Below, piece after piece: positions 35,158 through 46,530 of a stretch of DNA of 64,000 nt; the first letter of the stretch is position 1; every line of letters begins with the position of its first letter. The stretch comes from Siphonodentalium dalli. Its lineage: Eukaryota; Mollusca; Scaphopoda; Gadilida; Siphonodentaliidae. The position numbers were made by a program, and so were the translations under genes. Below the pieces are notes generated by a model that worked only from the letters and a program-made list of their open reading frames with translations, was not told where the DNA came from and ran no database searches. The stretch covers positions 255,515,582-255,579,581 of the forward strand of contig CP136061.1 of NCBI GenBank assembly GCA_032622095.1. Reading direction: 5' to 3'.

Positions 35158-36388
35158 TTAAAGACGCATTATCCAATAATAACGCTCCTAAATTATTATT
35201 TCTTTGGCTTCGGCGGTTAAAAAAAATGAATTCGAGTCGAGGAACCCACCCGTCAAAACTCAGTCTGGGTGAACGTCGACTCTATATTTGAAATATAGAG
35301 TCTGGAGCTAATGTCGCCAAAACCATTTCTGTTCAGCGAAGAGCTTCCCCAAAATGACGTCACGGATTTAAAAAAATACATCGATGATTGACAGGTGTCC
35401 CCACGTGTTATTTGTTGTGCTTCGCAATAACAATGGCTGACTCATCAACCCATAGAAGGCCTGTGTCGCGACATAAACTTACAGAAGATAATATTTGTCG
35501 TGTGTGCGACTATTCTTTTTCGGGAGATGAACTCGCTGCATCAACGGGAAAGCTGCATCCGAGAGCAAAAACAAAGGTCGTCATCAAAAATGATGCTTTA
35601 GTCGCCTTTAGAACTATTTAAAAACATAAAATTAAGTCATTTCCTCGGTGTTTAATTTGATTTGCAAACCATGTCACAATAAAGTCAATCAAATACACGG
35701 ACATGAGTGAGTTCTATTTATATTTATGGGAGGCCAAGTTGGTACCATACGCAGGCCTATCTATCAGGTCCAGCACATCCTTCAAATTAATCGGAATCGT
35801 ACCGACGAAATTCCGCTCTGTTACTATATTTAGAGGTGACATTATGGGAGACTCCGCCCACTAACACTTGTTTATTAACCCATACGATTTCATTGGACGG
35901 AAAATAATTTACGCAATCAATCAGATTACGGAATCCCGAGGACTTGGAAATGAGATAGCGATGTTATCCGTCAGACCTAATATTCAATGTTGTAATGAAT
36001 ATTTAGGTATGAGTTTACTCAGACTGGTCAAAACTCAGAGTGATCAGATATCGATTTTTGAAGTTTGTTATTTCTCGAGATGTGAAAATATTTGTGGCCC
36101 AGAAACACGTCGTCAAACGGACGGTCTCGGACACAATTTTGTATGAAGATGGATAACCGTAAAATAAATTGGTAATACGGCCAAATTTCGTGATACTCAA
36201 GTGATAATACGGTCATAATTCGTTGAACAACATGTTGATAAATAACACGTTTTGGAAAATTGTATACCATATAGTTACCATTATTTTGTTGCAATCGATT
36301 CTGATAACTAAAGCGTATTTTGGAGAAATGTTGTTGTTGTTGTATCTTGATGATATGTGAACCGTCTGATCGGATTGGGTACCTTTAA
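35158..36388. mobile_element. TTAA MITE, copy D, carrying a nested element
   Basis: Starts with a degenerate 'ttaaagacgcattatccaat' and ends 'cggattgggtacctttaa'. At 35260 it is interrupted by the 9-bp-duplication element. Joining the parts gives 'cccgtcaaaactcagagtga', which matches 'cccatcacagctgagagtga' of copy A. Confidence 0.85.
35261..36026 (+). mobile_element. TIR element with 9-bp target duplication, copy 2
   Basis: 766 bp, with ends 'cagtctgggtgaac' and inverse 'gtttactcagactg', flanked by exact 'gtcaaaact' duplications (35252-35260 and 36027-36035). Inside, from 35433, is a 62-codon frame: MADSSTHRRPVSRHKLTEDN, then ICRVCDYSFSGDE, ending TKVVIKNDALVAFRTI. A C-x2-C pair and basic stretch are visible, but I recognise no domain. 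Copy 1 (22079-22998) has a shifted version. The frame could be a captured host gene piece or the end of the element's own protein. The 9-bp duplication is typical of Mutator-like elements, which do capture host fragments in plants. Confidence 0.85.
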
Positions 36389-36458
36389 CACCAGCATTTT
36401 GGCAATTTGTTTAGCTGTAAAATATGTATGTGTGGATGCGTGTGTGTGTTTTTATTTA

Positions 36459-36855
36459 ACCCTTTCAGTGCCAGGGTGCGATTTCATCGGCCCTTTTTTA
36501 TTTTGTTTAAAGATTTTTTTTGTTGAATTTTGTTTGGGTATGCTTAAGCATGCTATAGCGAATTTAAAAACAAACTCGATAAAACCTTAGGGGCATGTTA
36601 TAACTCAAAACTATCACCAAGTAATCATAGTAATAATTTCGATGCCCATGAAAAACGTAAGATTCTCTGGCACTAAACCTACAAAATAACTTAAATAAGT
36701 CTGTTAAAGAATATAAGAAAAAATTATTAAAATTGTATAAAATTGTAAAAAATAATAACAAATGATGAAAAATTGTTAGGCCAATGCATTCTCTTAATGC
36801 ATTGGCACAGGGTATATGGGTTGATACAAAAATCGGATTTGGCACTGAAAGGGTT
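36459..36855. mobile_element. 397-bp TIR element
   Basis: Ends 'aaccctttcagtgccag' and 'ttggcactgaaagggtt'. The interior is AT-rich with no frame. The target duplication is unclear. Confidence 0.75.
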
Positions 36856-37111
36856 GTGTTGATCTAAGTTTGCCATTAATGATATATGGTGTCATCCCTA
36901 ACCATTGCATATCTGAATATACATGTTTACGGAAATGTGGGTGAATCCTGCGTACTAGTTAACCCTTTACCCAACAAACCGGCCAAAACCGGCCAAATAA
37001 AGCTTCAACAGCCTAAAATATCTTCGGTCTGTCTCAATAAAACCATACAAATATGGATATCATTGGAACCGGCTCATTGACCACATTGTGATAGTTACAG
37101 TTATGCCATGT

Positions 37112-37180
37112 GCCAATGCATTCTCTTATATATGCGAGTCGACCATAGGTCGCCTCGCATATATAAGAGAATGCATTGGC
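37112..37180. repeat. 69-bp palindrome, copy 1
   Basis: 'gccaatgcattctcttatat' then 'atgcgag', a 15-bp centre 'tcgaccataggtcgc', then the exact inverse arm. Related copies are at 37252, 37872, 38139 and 44284, with half copies near 48713, 60558, 60678 and 60795. Confidence 0.95.
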
Positions 37181-37251
37181 CTAAAAAAAAATCTTTTTTT
37201 AACACTTTTTTCTTACATTCTTTAACAATTTTATAATTTTGAATGTGTTAA

Positions 37252-37320
37252 GCCAATGCATTCTCTTATATATGCGAGGCGACCTATGGTCGACTCGCAT
37301 ATATAAGAGAATGCATTGGC
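37252..37320. repeat. 69-bp palindrome, copy 2
   Basis: Same arms as copy 1, but the centre reads 'gcgacctatggtcga', the inverse of copy 1, so the unit as a whole is inverted. Confidence 0.95.
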
Positions 37321-37350
37321 ACAGGGCCCTTCTGTTGGGTAAAGGGTTAA

Positions 37351-37813
37351 GAAAGTATGGAATACAGACCCATTAATTTTACACTAATATAATAATTTTC
37401 TAAAGTATATAGTATCCATATCGAGAGGTATATTAGATATAATTACATAAAATATGACATTTCGCGTCAAAAACAATCAAATTTTGTGCTATAAAAGCTG
37501 AGTATACCAGCCTTAATTTCTGCTAAGTTTAGCCTTAATTTCTGCACCGGTTTATGTTACACTGGTGTAAATGTGTTCCATATGCTTCAATGCAAACGTC
37601 TGTTGATCTGCTTCAGAGATCATCAGAGGTCGAATGGAAACTGTTCAAAATGCCTTCATATTATGTGAGCTTAACACCATCTAGCAGGGAATCCACATTA
37701 AATTGTCTTGTTTTCATAACTAGGGTCAGTTCCGCACTAAAAACAAATTGTCATTTTTGAATCACACTTAAAATTTCTTAAAGCCACAACAGACTGCATG
37801 AATGGGCCTCTTG
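37351..37813. other. Spacer, no gene
   Basis: Only short frames. 'tttctgctaagtttagcctt' is locally repeated near 37510-37545. Confidence 0.45.
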
Positions 37814-38250
37814 ACAAATGTGACCCCCGCCATATCAAATCCAGTCGGAAGTCGGGATTTTTTTACCCTGTGCCAATGCATTCTCTTATATATGCGAGTC
37901 GACCATAGGTCGCCTCGCATATATAAGAGAATGCATTGGCCTAACAATTTTTTATCATTTTTTTTAAATAAATGTTTCTGACAATTTTTAGGACATAAAA
38001 TAAAAAACATCCATTACCCTGCAGGGAGCCCCACACATATATAGAAGAGTGTCGTCTGCTCATGTTTGTCTGGGGCTCTGTATGGGTGAAATTATAAAAT
38101 TGTTAAAGAATACAAGAACAAATTATTAAAATTGTTAGGCCAATGCATTCTCTTATATATGCGAGGTCGACTCGCATATATAAGAGAATGCATTGGCACA
38201 GGTTAAAAAAAATCCCGACTTCCGACTGGATTTGATATGGCGGGTCACAA
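37814..38250. mobile_element. Inverted-repeat element ending in 69-bp palindromes
   Basis: Arms of about 55 bp: 'gccatatcaaatccagtcgg', 'aagtcgggatttttt' and 'accctgtgccaatgc' on the left, the inverse on the right. Each arm leads inward into one palindrome (37872-37940, and a shortened one at 38139-38197 with centre 'gtcga'). Confidence 0.8.
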
Positions 38251-38299
38251 ATGAAGTTTGTGGGAGAACGATTCTTTGAATTTTTGTCAACATTATTAC

Positions 38300-40690
38300 T
38301 TTAATTCCGATCGGTGTGGTGTGGGTGACACCCTCAATGTTGTGTGGTTTTATGGTGTCAGATAGAACAGGGTATCTTAAAAGGGTGTGGTGGGGTGACA
38401 CTCTCAATGTTGTATTGTTTTATAGTGTCAGATCGAACAAGGTATCTTAAAGGGGTGTGGCGGAGTGACACTCTCAATGCTGTATGTTTTATGGTGTCAT
38501 GGTGTCAGATCGAACAAGGTATCTTAAAGGGTGTGGTGGGGTGACTCTCTCAATGTTCTATGGTTCGATGGTGTCAGATCGAACAGGGTATCTTAAAGGG
38601 GTGTGGCGGAGTGACACTCTCAATGTTATATGTTTTATGGTATCAGATCGGTGTGGTGGAGTGACGATCTCAATGTTGTATGGTTCTATGGTGTCAGATC
38701 GGTGTTGTGGGGTGACACGCTCCATGTTGTATGGTTTTATGGTGTCAGATCGAACAAGGTGTCTTAAAGGGTGTGGTGTGGTGACACTCTCAATGTTGTA
38801 TGGTTTTATGGTGTCAGATCGAACAAGGTATCTTAAAGGGGTGTGGCGGAGTGACACTCTCAATGCTGTATGTTTTATGGTGTCATGGTGTCAGATCGAA
38901 CAAGGTGTCTTAAAGGGTGTGGTGGGGTGACACTCTCAATAGTGTGTGGTTTTATGGTGTCAGATCGGTGTGGTGGGGATGACACATGTAAGTGTTGTGT
39001 GGTTTTATGGTGTCAGATCGATAAGGGTATCTTAAAGGGGTGTGGCGGGGTGACACTCTCAATGTTATATGTTTTATGGTGTCAGATCGGTGTGGTGGGG
39101 ATGACACATGTAAGTGTTGTGTGGTTTTATGGTGTCAGATCGATAAGGGTATCTTAAAGGGGTGTGGCGGGGTGACACTCTCAATGTTATATGTTTTATG
39201 GTGTCAGATCGGTGTGGTGGGGTGACACATGTAAGTGTTGTGTGGTTTTATGGTGTCAGATCGATAAGGGTATCTTAAAGGGGTGTGGCGGGGTGACACT
39301 CTCAATGTTATATGTTTTATGGTGTCAGATCGGTGTGGTGGGGTGACGCTCTCAATGTTGTATGGTTTTATGGTGTCAGATCGGTGTGGCGGAGTGACAC
39401 CCTCAATGTTGTATGGTTTTATGGTGTCAGATCGGTGTGGTGGGGTGACACTCTCAATGTTGTATGGTTTTATGGTGTCAGATCGGTGTGGTGGGGTGAC
39501 ACTCTCAATGTTGTATGGTTTTATGGTGTCAGATTGGACAAGGTATCTTAAAGGAGTGTGGTGGGGTGACACTCTCAATGTTGCATGGTTTTATGATGTC
39601 AGATCGGTGTGGTGGGGTGACACTCTCATTGCTGTATGGTTTTATGGTGTCAGATCGATGCGGCGGGGTGACACTCTCAATGTTGTATGGTTTATGGTGT
39701 CAGAGCGGTGTGGCGGAGTGACACTCTCAATGTTGTATGGTTTTATGGTGTCAGATCGGTGTGGTGGGGTGACACTCCCAATGTTGTATGGTTTTATGGT
39801 GTCAAATCGGTGTGATGGCGGTGACGCTCTCAATGTTGTATGGTTTTATGGTGTCAGATCGGTGTGACGGGATGACACTCTCAATGTTGTATGGTTTTAT
39901 GGTGTCAGATCGGTGTGGTCACTGTGGTGGGGTGACACGCTCAATGTTGTATGGTTTTATGGTGTCATATCGATGTGGCGGGGGTGACGCTCTCAATGTT
40001 GTATGGTTTTATGGTGTCAGATCGGTGTGACGGGATGACACTCTCAATGTTGTATGGTTTTATGGTGTCAGATCGGTGTGGTCACTGTGGTGGGGTGACA
40101 CGCTCAATGTTGTATGGTTTTATGGTGTCATATCGATGTGGCGGGGGTGACGCTCTCAATGTTGTATGGTTTTATGGTGTCAGATCGGTGTGACGGGATG
40201 ACACTCTCAATGTTGTATGGTTTTATGGTGTCAGATCGGTGTGGTCACTGTGGTGGGGTGACACGCTCAATGTTGTATGGTTTTATGGTGTCATATCGAT
40301 GTGGCGGGGGTGACGCTCTCAATGTTGTATGGTTTTATGGTGTCAGATCGGTGTGGTCACTGTGGTGGGGTGACACGCTCAATGATGTATGGTTTTATGG
40401 TGTCAAATCGGTGTGATGGCGGTGACACTCTCATAGTTGTATGTTTTTATGGTGTCAGTTCGGAAAGGTTATCTTTAAATCTATAAGTGTTATGTTATGT
40501 TATGTTATGTTATGGTGTCAGATCGGTGTGGTGTGGTGACACTCCCAACCTTGTATGGTTTTATGGTGTCAAATCGGTGTGATGGCGGTGACACTCTCAT
40601 AGTTGTATGTTTTTATGGTGTCAGATCGGTGTGGTGGGGTGACACTCTCAAAGTTGTATGGTTTTATGGTGTCAGTTCGGACAGGTTATC
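38300..40690. repeat. About 2.4-kb minisatellite with higher-order structure
   Basis: The basic unit of about 51 bp is 'ttttatggtgtcagatcggt', 'gtggtggggtgacactctc', 'aatgttgtatgg'. Longer units carry an insert 'gaacaaggtatcttaaaggg'. A 122-bp higher-order unit (with 'gataagggtatc') repeats near 39020, 39143 and 39264, and a 163-bp one (with 'gtcatatcgatgtggcgggg') at 39964, 40127 and 40290. The many open frames across it on both strands are artefacts. Confidence 0.93.
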
Positions 40691-41480
40691 TTTAAATCTA
40701 TAAATGTTATTCAGTTTATTTTAATTATTTCACCTGGGACCATTATAACACAGGTCCATTTTAATCCCCGGCTTCAGACTGGCGGCGACTGTGATAGCTG
40801 TGAAATTATTGCCATATGTAACGCGGAGCTAGTTCTTGGGGTCTCGCAATTATTGGCTATTTCCCACGAATATAAAGTGAAATGCATATATCCATCACGA
40901 ATGTTTGCAGGGCGCTTGGGTGCATGGGGTTTACTTTGTTAATTCTCACACGCATGCATGTAAAGTCAAACGCGCAATTCCATCTCCATCACCTAGAGTT
41001 AAGCTGTCTTTATTGTGTTCAGAGCCAGGATCAGCCATCCGGGCACTTAGCTTCCGAGTGGATCTTCTGGAAAAATGTGAGTATACTTTTGATAATTATT
41101 AAAGGGGGACTGTACGCTATATCCGGCCATTTACGATTTATGGGATCTTCATACACTCATTTTTCATTAAAATTACCATGTTGTTTGCATCGTGCATAGA
41201 CTCATATAACACATGCGTGCGTTATGCACTAATCCGCGGCTCTAAATGTGTTTATTAGTAGCAAAAAAGGTAGATGTAGATACTTATTTGTAAAATAAAT
41301 AAGAATTAATAACAAAGCATTGATATGTGAATTAATAGTATTGTACAGGAGCAGCATGACCTATACTGGCCGTCTTCCAGCTGCTCCTGAATAAATAATA
41401 TATACAATAAGAAAATATGACGGCGTATAAATTATGTAGTTTCAGGTTTGCATGCTGGTTGGTGTTAATGTTAAATGTAC
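40691..41480. other. Intergenic, no gene seen
   Basis: A stem-loop with 10-bp arms (caggagcagc...gctgctcctg) occurs at about 41346-41390. No gene supported. Confidence 0.45.
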
Positions 41481-42440
41481 TACCTTACTCGTTTAAATTC
41501 GCGCAGTACTATTTTTCGCTCAGTTTTGAATTCCCGCACTTTGAATTAGAGCACCCTGGTGCGCGAATTCAAAACTGACATAAATATGTTCGTAAATGTC
41601 TTGTATCTGATGAGTTTCATTCCTTAATTATCACTAATGATGCATGTGTATATATAAAGACACCTCGAAGAAAATATACATCGAATATAACACAACTGCA
41701 TAATCATTTCATTGTGAAGATGCGTGCTTATATGCATGCATGGTAAAATTTATCATGCTGGTATTAAATAAATATTTATGGACATCCTGGAACTGAACTT
41801 GACTTGACTTGCTGACTTCAGAAAGAATCAACTCTTGGTTGCGTGTTTTGAATGCATAACTAATTCCGATTGTTTGACCACAGTGTCATCCCATGCATGC
41901 ATGGTTGGGAAAGAGTGCTTTCGTGCACCTCCAATATTTGTATTGCTTAGAAGCATTTCAACACGAAAGATCGAACCATGATTAAATGCTTTACACCTTT
42001 ACAAGATGTGGTGGGGTGACACTCTCAGTGTTGTATGGTTTTATGATGTCAAATCGGTGTGATGGCGGTGACACTCTCATAGTTGTATGGTTGCGTGTTT
42101 TGAATGCATAACTAATTCCGATTGTTTGACCACAGTGTCACCCCATGCATGCATGGTTGAGAAAGAGTGCTTTCGTGCACCTCCAGGCTACAATATTTGT
42201 ATTTCTTAGAAGCAGTTCAACACGAAAGATCGAAAGATCGAAGCATATACATATGGATAATGTCGTTAAGATTCGTTTCCCCGCATGTAAATATAATTGT
42301 CTATTTTCTAACTAAAATAACCCTCTTATATTCCTTTGGTATAAACTTATGAGTCGTATTATTTTTCGCTCTGTTTAAAATTCGCGCACCGATGGGTGCG
42401 TGAAAAATAATACTGCGCGAATTTAAATACGAGTAAGGTA
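41481..42440. mobile_element. 960-bp TIR element (family with 34454-35034)
   Basis: Left end 'taccttactcgtttaaattc' then 'gcgcagtactatttttcgct'; right end 'aataatactgcgcgaattta' and 'aatacgagtaaggta'. Internally there is a direct duplication (about 41825-41975 and 42085-42240, containing 'gtgttttgaatgcataacta' and 'gagtgctttcgtgcacctcc'), with a piece of the 38300-40690 minisatellite between the two copies. Confidence 0.8.
42005..42090. repeat. Detached piece of the 38.3-40.7 kb minisatellite
   Basis: 'gtggtggggtgacactctca' and 'tgttgtatggttttatgatg' followed by 'aaatcggtgtgatggcggtg' match units near 40400-40600. It is about 1.3 kb away from the array and embedded between duplicated transposon text. 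Confidence 0.85.
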
Positions 42441-42664
42441 TATTGATATTTGAATTGAAAAGGTATAAATTGTGAACTTAAGAGTATATATCTTTTACAA
42501 TAGTCCAGGAGATATTAGCCGACCTCTCCACCCCCAGAAGGCCAGGACTCAAATTCACCCACTAATTTTCTTTCTGAATGTCTCTAATTTTTTACGGTTC
42601 TTAACAAGAAAAAAAGTGGCCGCAGATATTCCAGAGAAGATGGCGTCCATCATGGCGGCCATTT

Positions 42665-43230
42665 TTTAGCTCACCTGAGACGAAGTCTCCGGTGGAGCTA
42701 TAGTCATCACTCCTCGTCCGTCGTCCGTCCATCCACCCATCTAGCCGTCCGTCCATCCGTCAACAATTCTTTAAACATCTTATTCGTCGGAAACATAAGA
42801 CCGAATGGGTTCATATTTGGTGTAGATGTTTCCTAGGTGAATCACATTCAAATTTGTTCAAATGAGGTCATCAGGTCAATTAGTTGAGAAAGCAGGGCCA
42901 CAACTCTATTACTTCATAGCAATTCTTAGTACGACATCTTTTCCAGAACTGAATGGGTTCATATTTGGTGTGCATGCTCCCTAGGTGAATCACATGCAGG
43001 TCTGTTGAAATGAGGTCACCAGGTTGATTAGTTGAGAAATTAAGGCCATAACTCTATTCCTCCATAGTAATTCTTAGAATTACGTCTTCTCAAGAAACAT
43101 TGGGCCGATTTAGCTTATATTTGGTACGGAGGGACCTTGGGCGAATGGGGTTCAGATTTATTCAAATGGGGGTCACTGTGTCAAATAGGGGCAGATCCAG
43201 GGACATAACTCTAAAAAAATATATTAATTT
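42665..43230. repeat. Mollusc-type dispersed repeat
   Basis: Opens 'agctcacctgagacgaagtc' with 'tccggtggagct' (an imperfect hairpin), a 'cgtccgtccatcc' run, then units with 'gggttcatatttggtgt', 'gtgaatcacat' and 'gccataactctatt'. Same family as 44488-45600. Confidence 0.75.
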
Positions 43231-43904
43231 TTTGCATTTTGACCTTTGATTTTTTTAGACACATCACAGCTACATCACCCACCCCACCTCATGTCCCTGC
43301 CACACCACACTGTACCATACCATATTATCTCTGCCTAGTTCACCCCATTAAAATCCTTGTTTTGATCACAGCTGTAGGAGTAACACGATACATTGGCATT
43401 GCTCGGCAAAGCTGTTTGTCCAGTCATTAAAAACTAATTATCTCAATGTCAACACCTCTCCAATACATACTGGTAGCTGATAGTGGTTTCATGAATGGAA
43501 TTTAATCCCATGTTTGTCTGTCCCAGATACAATTGTGTGCTCTGGTGGGGTCGATTCGTCACTTCTCAATGGAATTTTAATGAAATGGAATTTAATAATT
43601 TCCAATCGAGTGCCAACCATTCTCCGTGTCACTGGGCCACTCCCCATGAAATTAAGTCATTGTTTCGTCATATTACATCATATAATGCTTAAGTACGCTT
43701 CTAACCAATTATTTTAATTTTAATATTAATTAACAGTTCAAGTAGGTTGATTGTTTTTTCTCGCATTTCCTCCACGTGGGCCGCGATGCGTTTCGATTTG
43801 ATTTTAATTGTTTCATGGTTCTTAAATAGTATATGTTATAAATATAAAAGTTGTGTAACTAAAATATAATTAAACGGTACTTCGCTTCACTCCCCTCTTT
43901 CGTT
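43231..43904. other. Intergenic, no gene seen
   Basis: Overlapping frames at 43495-43717 have no recognisable content. Confidence 0.4.
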
Positions 43905-44228
43905 TTGGCCGATGTACGGTATGCAATACCAATTAACTTGACAAAGGTTCTTCCTTCCTGCACTCTATCCCTCTACCCCCGCCTTGAACAATATTTTTTC
44001 GGATCTAACATGTTATCCCCGTCTGCCAAATTTACCCTATATGGTATCTACCCTGATACCAAGGGTAAACTTCCTACTCCGAGGAAAAGACTTGATAAAA
44101 GCCTTTTAGGCTTGTTGTCTAATCCCCGTTTTGAATTTTATTATTACTTATGTCAATTTGTTTGTATGTATTACATGTTCTGTTCGAAATTAAATATTGT
44201 TTACACCAGATACAAATTACCTGTTTGA
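43905..44228 (+). other. Unrecognised 107-codon open frame
   Basis: Opens MADVRYAIPINLTKVLPSCT (the track-style start may be a GTG-like or internal codon; the first triplet here is not a strong start). It continues with SPSAKFTLYGIYPDTKGKLP, PTPRKRLDKSLLGLLSNPRF, then a Tyr/Cys-rich hydrophobic end. The polar middle looks more protein-like than surrounding sequence, and the end could be a transposon or gene terminus. There are no splice sites, family motif or neighbours to support it. Confidence 0.2.
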
Positions 44229-44283
44229 CAGATAAAGTTTATTTTTACTATTAATATTAACCATTTCGTGACCAGAATTGTGC

Positions 44284-44350
44284 TTATGCATTCTCTTATG
44301 TATGCGAGTATCCCATGGGGAGCCTCCCATATAAAAGAGAATGCACTGGC
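44284..44350. repeat. Degenerate 69-bp palindrome copy
   Basis: 'cattctcttatgtatgcgag' and the opposing 'ataaaagagaatgcactggc' around 'tatcccatggggagcctcc'. It is clearly derived from the palindrome family at 37112-38197. Confidence 0.8.
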
Positions 44351-44487
44351 TTTCAAGGTCATGGACATTTTGTTAAGTCAATGTAGTCAGCATTCAAATA
44401 AATCATGTCTGTCATATTCTCGCAGGGATGTCCCCACAGTGTTGGGGTGGGGTGATTTACATATATGTTCAATGAAATGTAATTTTT

Positions 44488-45600
44488 AAGCTCACCTGAG
44501 ACGAAGCTATAATCATCACTTCTCATCTGCCACCTGTTCATATGTCTGTCCGTCCATCCATCTGTCAATAATTCTTTGAACATCTTCTCTAGATCATAAG
44601 ACTGAATGGGTTCATATTTGGTGTGGATGCTAGGTGACTCACATTCAGAATTGTTGAAATGAGGTCACTCTGTCAAATGGTTTTGAAGCCAGGGCCATAA
44701 CTCTTGCCCTCCATAGTAATTCTAACGACTTCTTCTCGTGTACCACCAGGTTGAGTGTGTTCATATTTGGTATGAAGGGTTATTGGGTGACTGGAGTTCA
44801 GATTTGTTCAAATGGGGTCACTTGTTTTAAATGGGGTCACATGGTCAAGGGGCCAAGCAAATGACAGTTTTCCTCTTAATATGCTTCCTTCACACGGACC
44901 ATCAGGTCTATTTTTACTGATATTTATTATGAAGGGTTATTTGGTGTCTGGGATTCAAATTTATTCAGATGGAGTCACCAGGTTAAATAGGGTGGGACCA
45001 AGGACATAACTGTATGTCTCTAGAGTAATACTTAAAACGTCTTCTCAAGAGAGGTTGGACTATTTAGCTTACACATAGTATGGAGGATCCTTTAGTGACT
45101 GAGATTCAGATTTGTTAACATGGGGTCATCCTGTTAAGAAATGACGGGGCTATGGGGACTTAAGACTTTTGTGTCTAATAAAATCCTCAAAATACAAAAT
45201 TCATTAAAACATCTACCTTGGAACTACCTGACTGATTAATCTGACATACATATATGGTGTTTTTTGGTCCATGGATAATTGGGATTCAAACATGTCTAAA
45301 TGGTTTTATAAAAAGGCGCTTGTGAGATTGGGAATTTCCAACAATTGAGAAAGTTTGAGATGTCGGTTGTTGAAATTCCAACCTAAGACTTGGGAGTCTG
45401 GAGCCCGGTCAGGAGGGGACATGTTGAGCTGGGGGAGGGGGTGATCAGTAGTGTACAGTTGGTAATTTAAAGGTATTCACCGATCTACATACACGAAGCC
45501 TCTCTAGCCACATATCCTATTTAGATCTACTTCTTTTAAAGAGATTATGAAAAGTTCTGACTGTTGTGGTCTCCAGAGTCCCAGTCTTATCAGTCTTTGC
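44488..45600. repeat. Mollusc-type dispersed repeat
   Basis: Starts 'agctcacctgagacgaagct' and contains several 'gggttcatatttggt', 'ttcaaatggggtcac' and 'aagacgtcttctca' style units, then 'gagtcccagtcttatcagtc', which matches 32545-32585. No coding frame. Confidence 0.7.
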
Positions 45601-45639
45601 AGTCTGGTGAGCGACCCCACAGTCATTGACTGTCTTGTT

Positions 45640-46230
45640 TAATATGCACCATGTCTCTTTGATCGCCGTTATATTAAAGATGATATCACACGCGGTCTTG
45701 TTTTCCGCCCGATTCGATATGCTAATATTTAACCCTTACAAATTAGCCAAAAATCCGACACCAGAATCCAATATGGCGGCCAAGATGGCCGCCGAAATGT
45801 GAAAAATATGCTATTTTTCTGACATTTCACCACCTTTCGTTTGTCTCTGGGAAAATATTGGCATCTTGGCGAGATGTTATACATTTATCGTATATTGCTG
45901 AAGACACTGGGACCATAATATACATTCGTTGTGTGATATTTTTGTCCGATATGACGTTTTCCCAAATGCCGGTATAATCCGGTCAAAACCGAATCGTCGC
46001 TAATAACGCGATGTATTGTTTCGAATCAATGAATGTTATTGCTATCATAACAACACCCATGCATATATATGTGCAGGAGATACTCGACCTAGGATCCCTC
46101 TTATAGATGAGTTGAGGAATATTCACCCAAATCCAAGATGGCGGCCAAAATGGCCACCAGAAATAGAAAAATTGCCGAAAATCGCTGATTTTAACATCAG
46201 TGAGCTAGCGTTATTGTCACGACAACTCCA
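45640..46230. repeat. Repeat with inverted partner at 50215-50850
   Basis: 'tgatcgccgttata', 'acaaattagccaaaaatccg', 'atacattcgttgtgtgatat', 'aatgaatgttattgctatca' and 'aagatggcggccaaaatggc' recur in reverse complement and reverse order at 50215-50850, at about 80-85 percent identity. Confidence 0.8.
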
Positions 46231-46232
46231 CA

Positions 46233-46530
46233 CCCAAACTCCATACATCGCCCTCTACGTTATCACTGCGATATAGCACTGCCACAAGGATGGTACTTTG
46301 CAGACGATAATCTATTTTTACATATCGTCGCGGAACTATATTTAGTCACCTATTATCTTGTTTTGACCACCAAATTTTTTTTTAAGTTTGCAATAATGGT
46401 AATTATTTCGGTATTGATAAGAACAATATAAACTGAGCCAGACAGACAATTTTAATCCTAAAACATAAGAACTAAAAACACGTAAGAAATCCTTACCAAT
46501 TAATGTCCTAAAGGCAGTGGTATCTCAGCG
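46233..46530 (-). mobile_element. TIR-type element, partner of 5041-5290
   Basis: Reverse complement of the sequence upstream of the first RecQ-like fragment. The left end 'gccctctacgttatcactgc' is inverted relative to the related text at its right side near 'cctaaaggcagtg'. No frame. Confidence 0.6.

Larger units (their letters stand above)
36959..37350. mobile_element. TTAA-flanked TIR element with two 69-bp palindromes
   Basis: Ends 'ttaaccctttacccaacaaa' and 'tgttgggtaaagggttaa'. Inside, at 37112-37180 and 37252-37320, are two perfect or near-perfect 69-bp palindromes that are also inverted copies of each other. It may be a composite of two hairpin units inside a TTAA element. Confidence 0.85.

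Noticed and set aside
38344-40703. Many open frames of 60-194 codons on both strands
   Set aside because: Artefacts of the 51-bp minisatellite; frames repeat with its 163-bp period.
41346-41390. Stem-loop followed by A/T run as a terminator
   Set aside because: Eukaryotic context with no gene upstream; a 10-bp hairpin of this kind is expected by chance in a window this size.
46016-46276. 86-codon frame
   Set aside because: Lies within a dispersed repeat whose inverted copy (50259-50531) has a different frame; no protein support.
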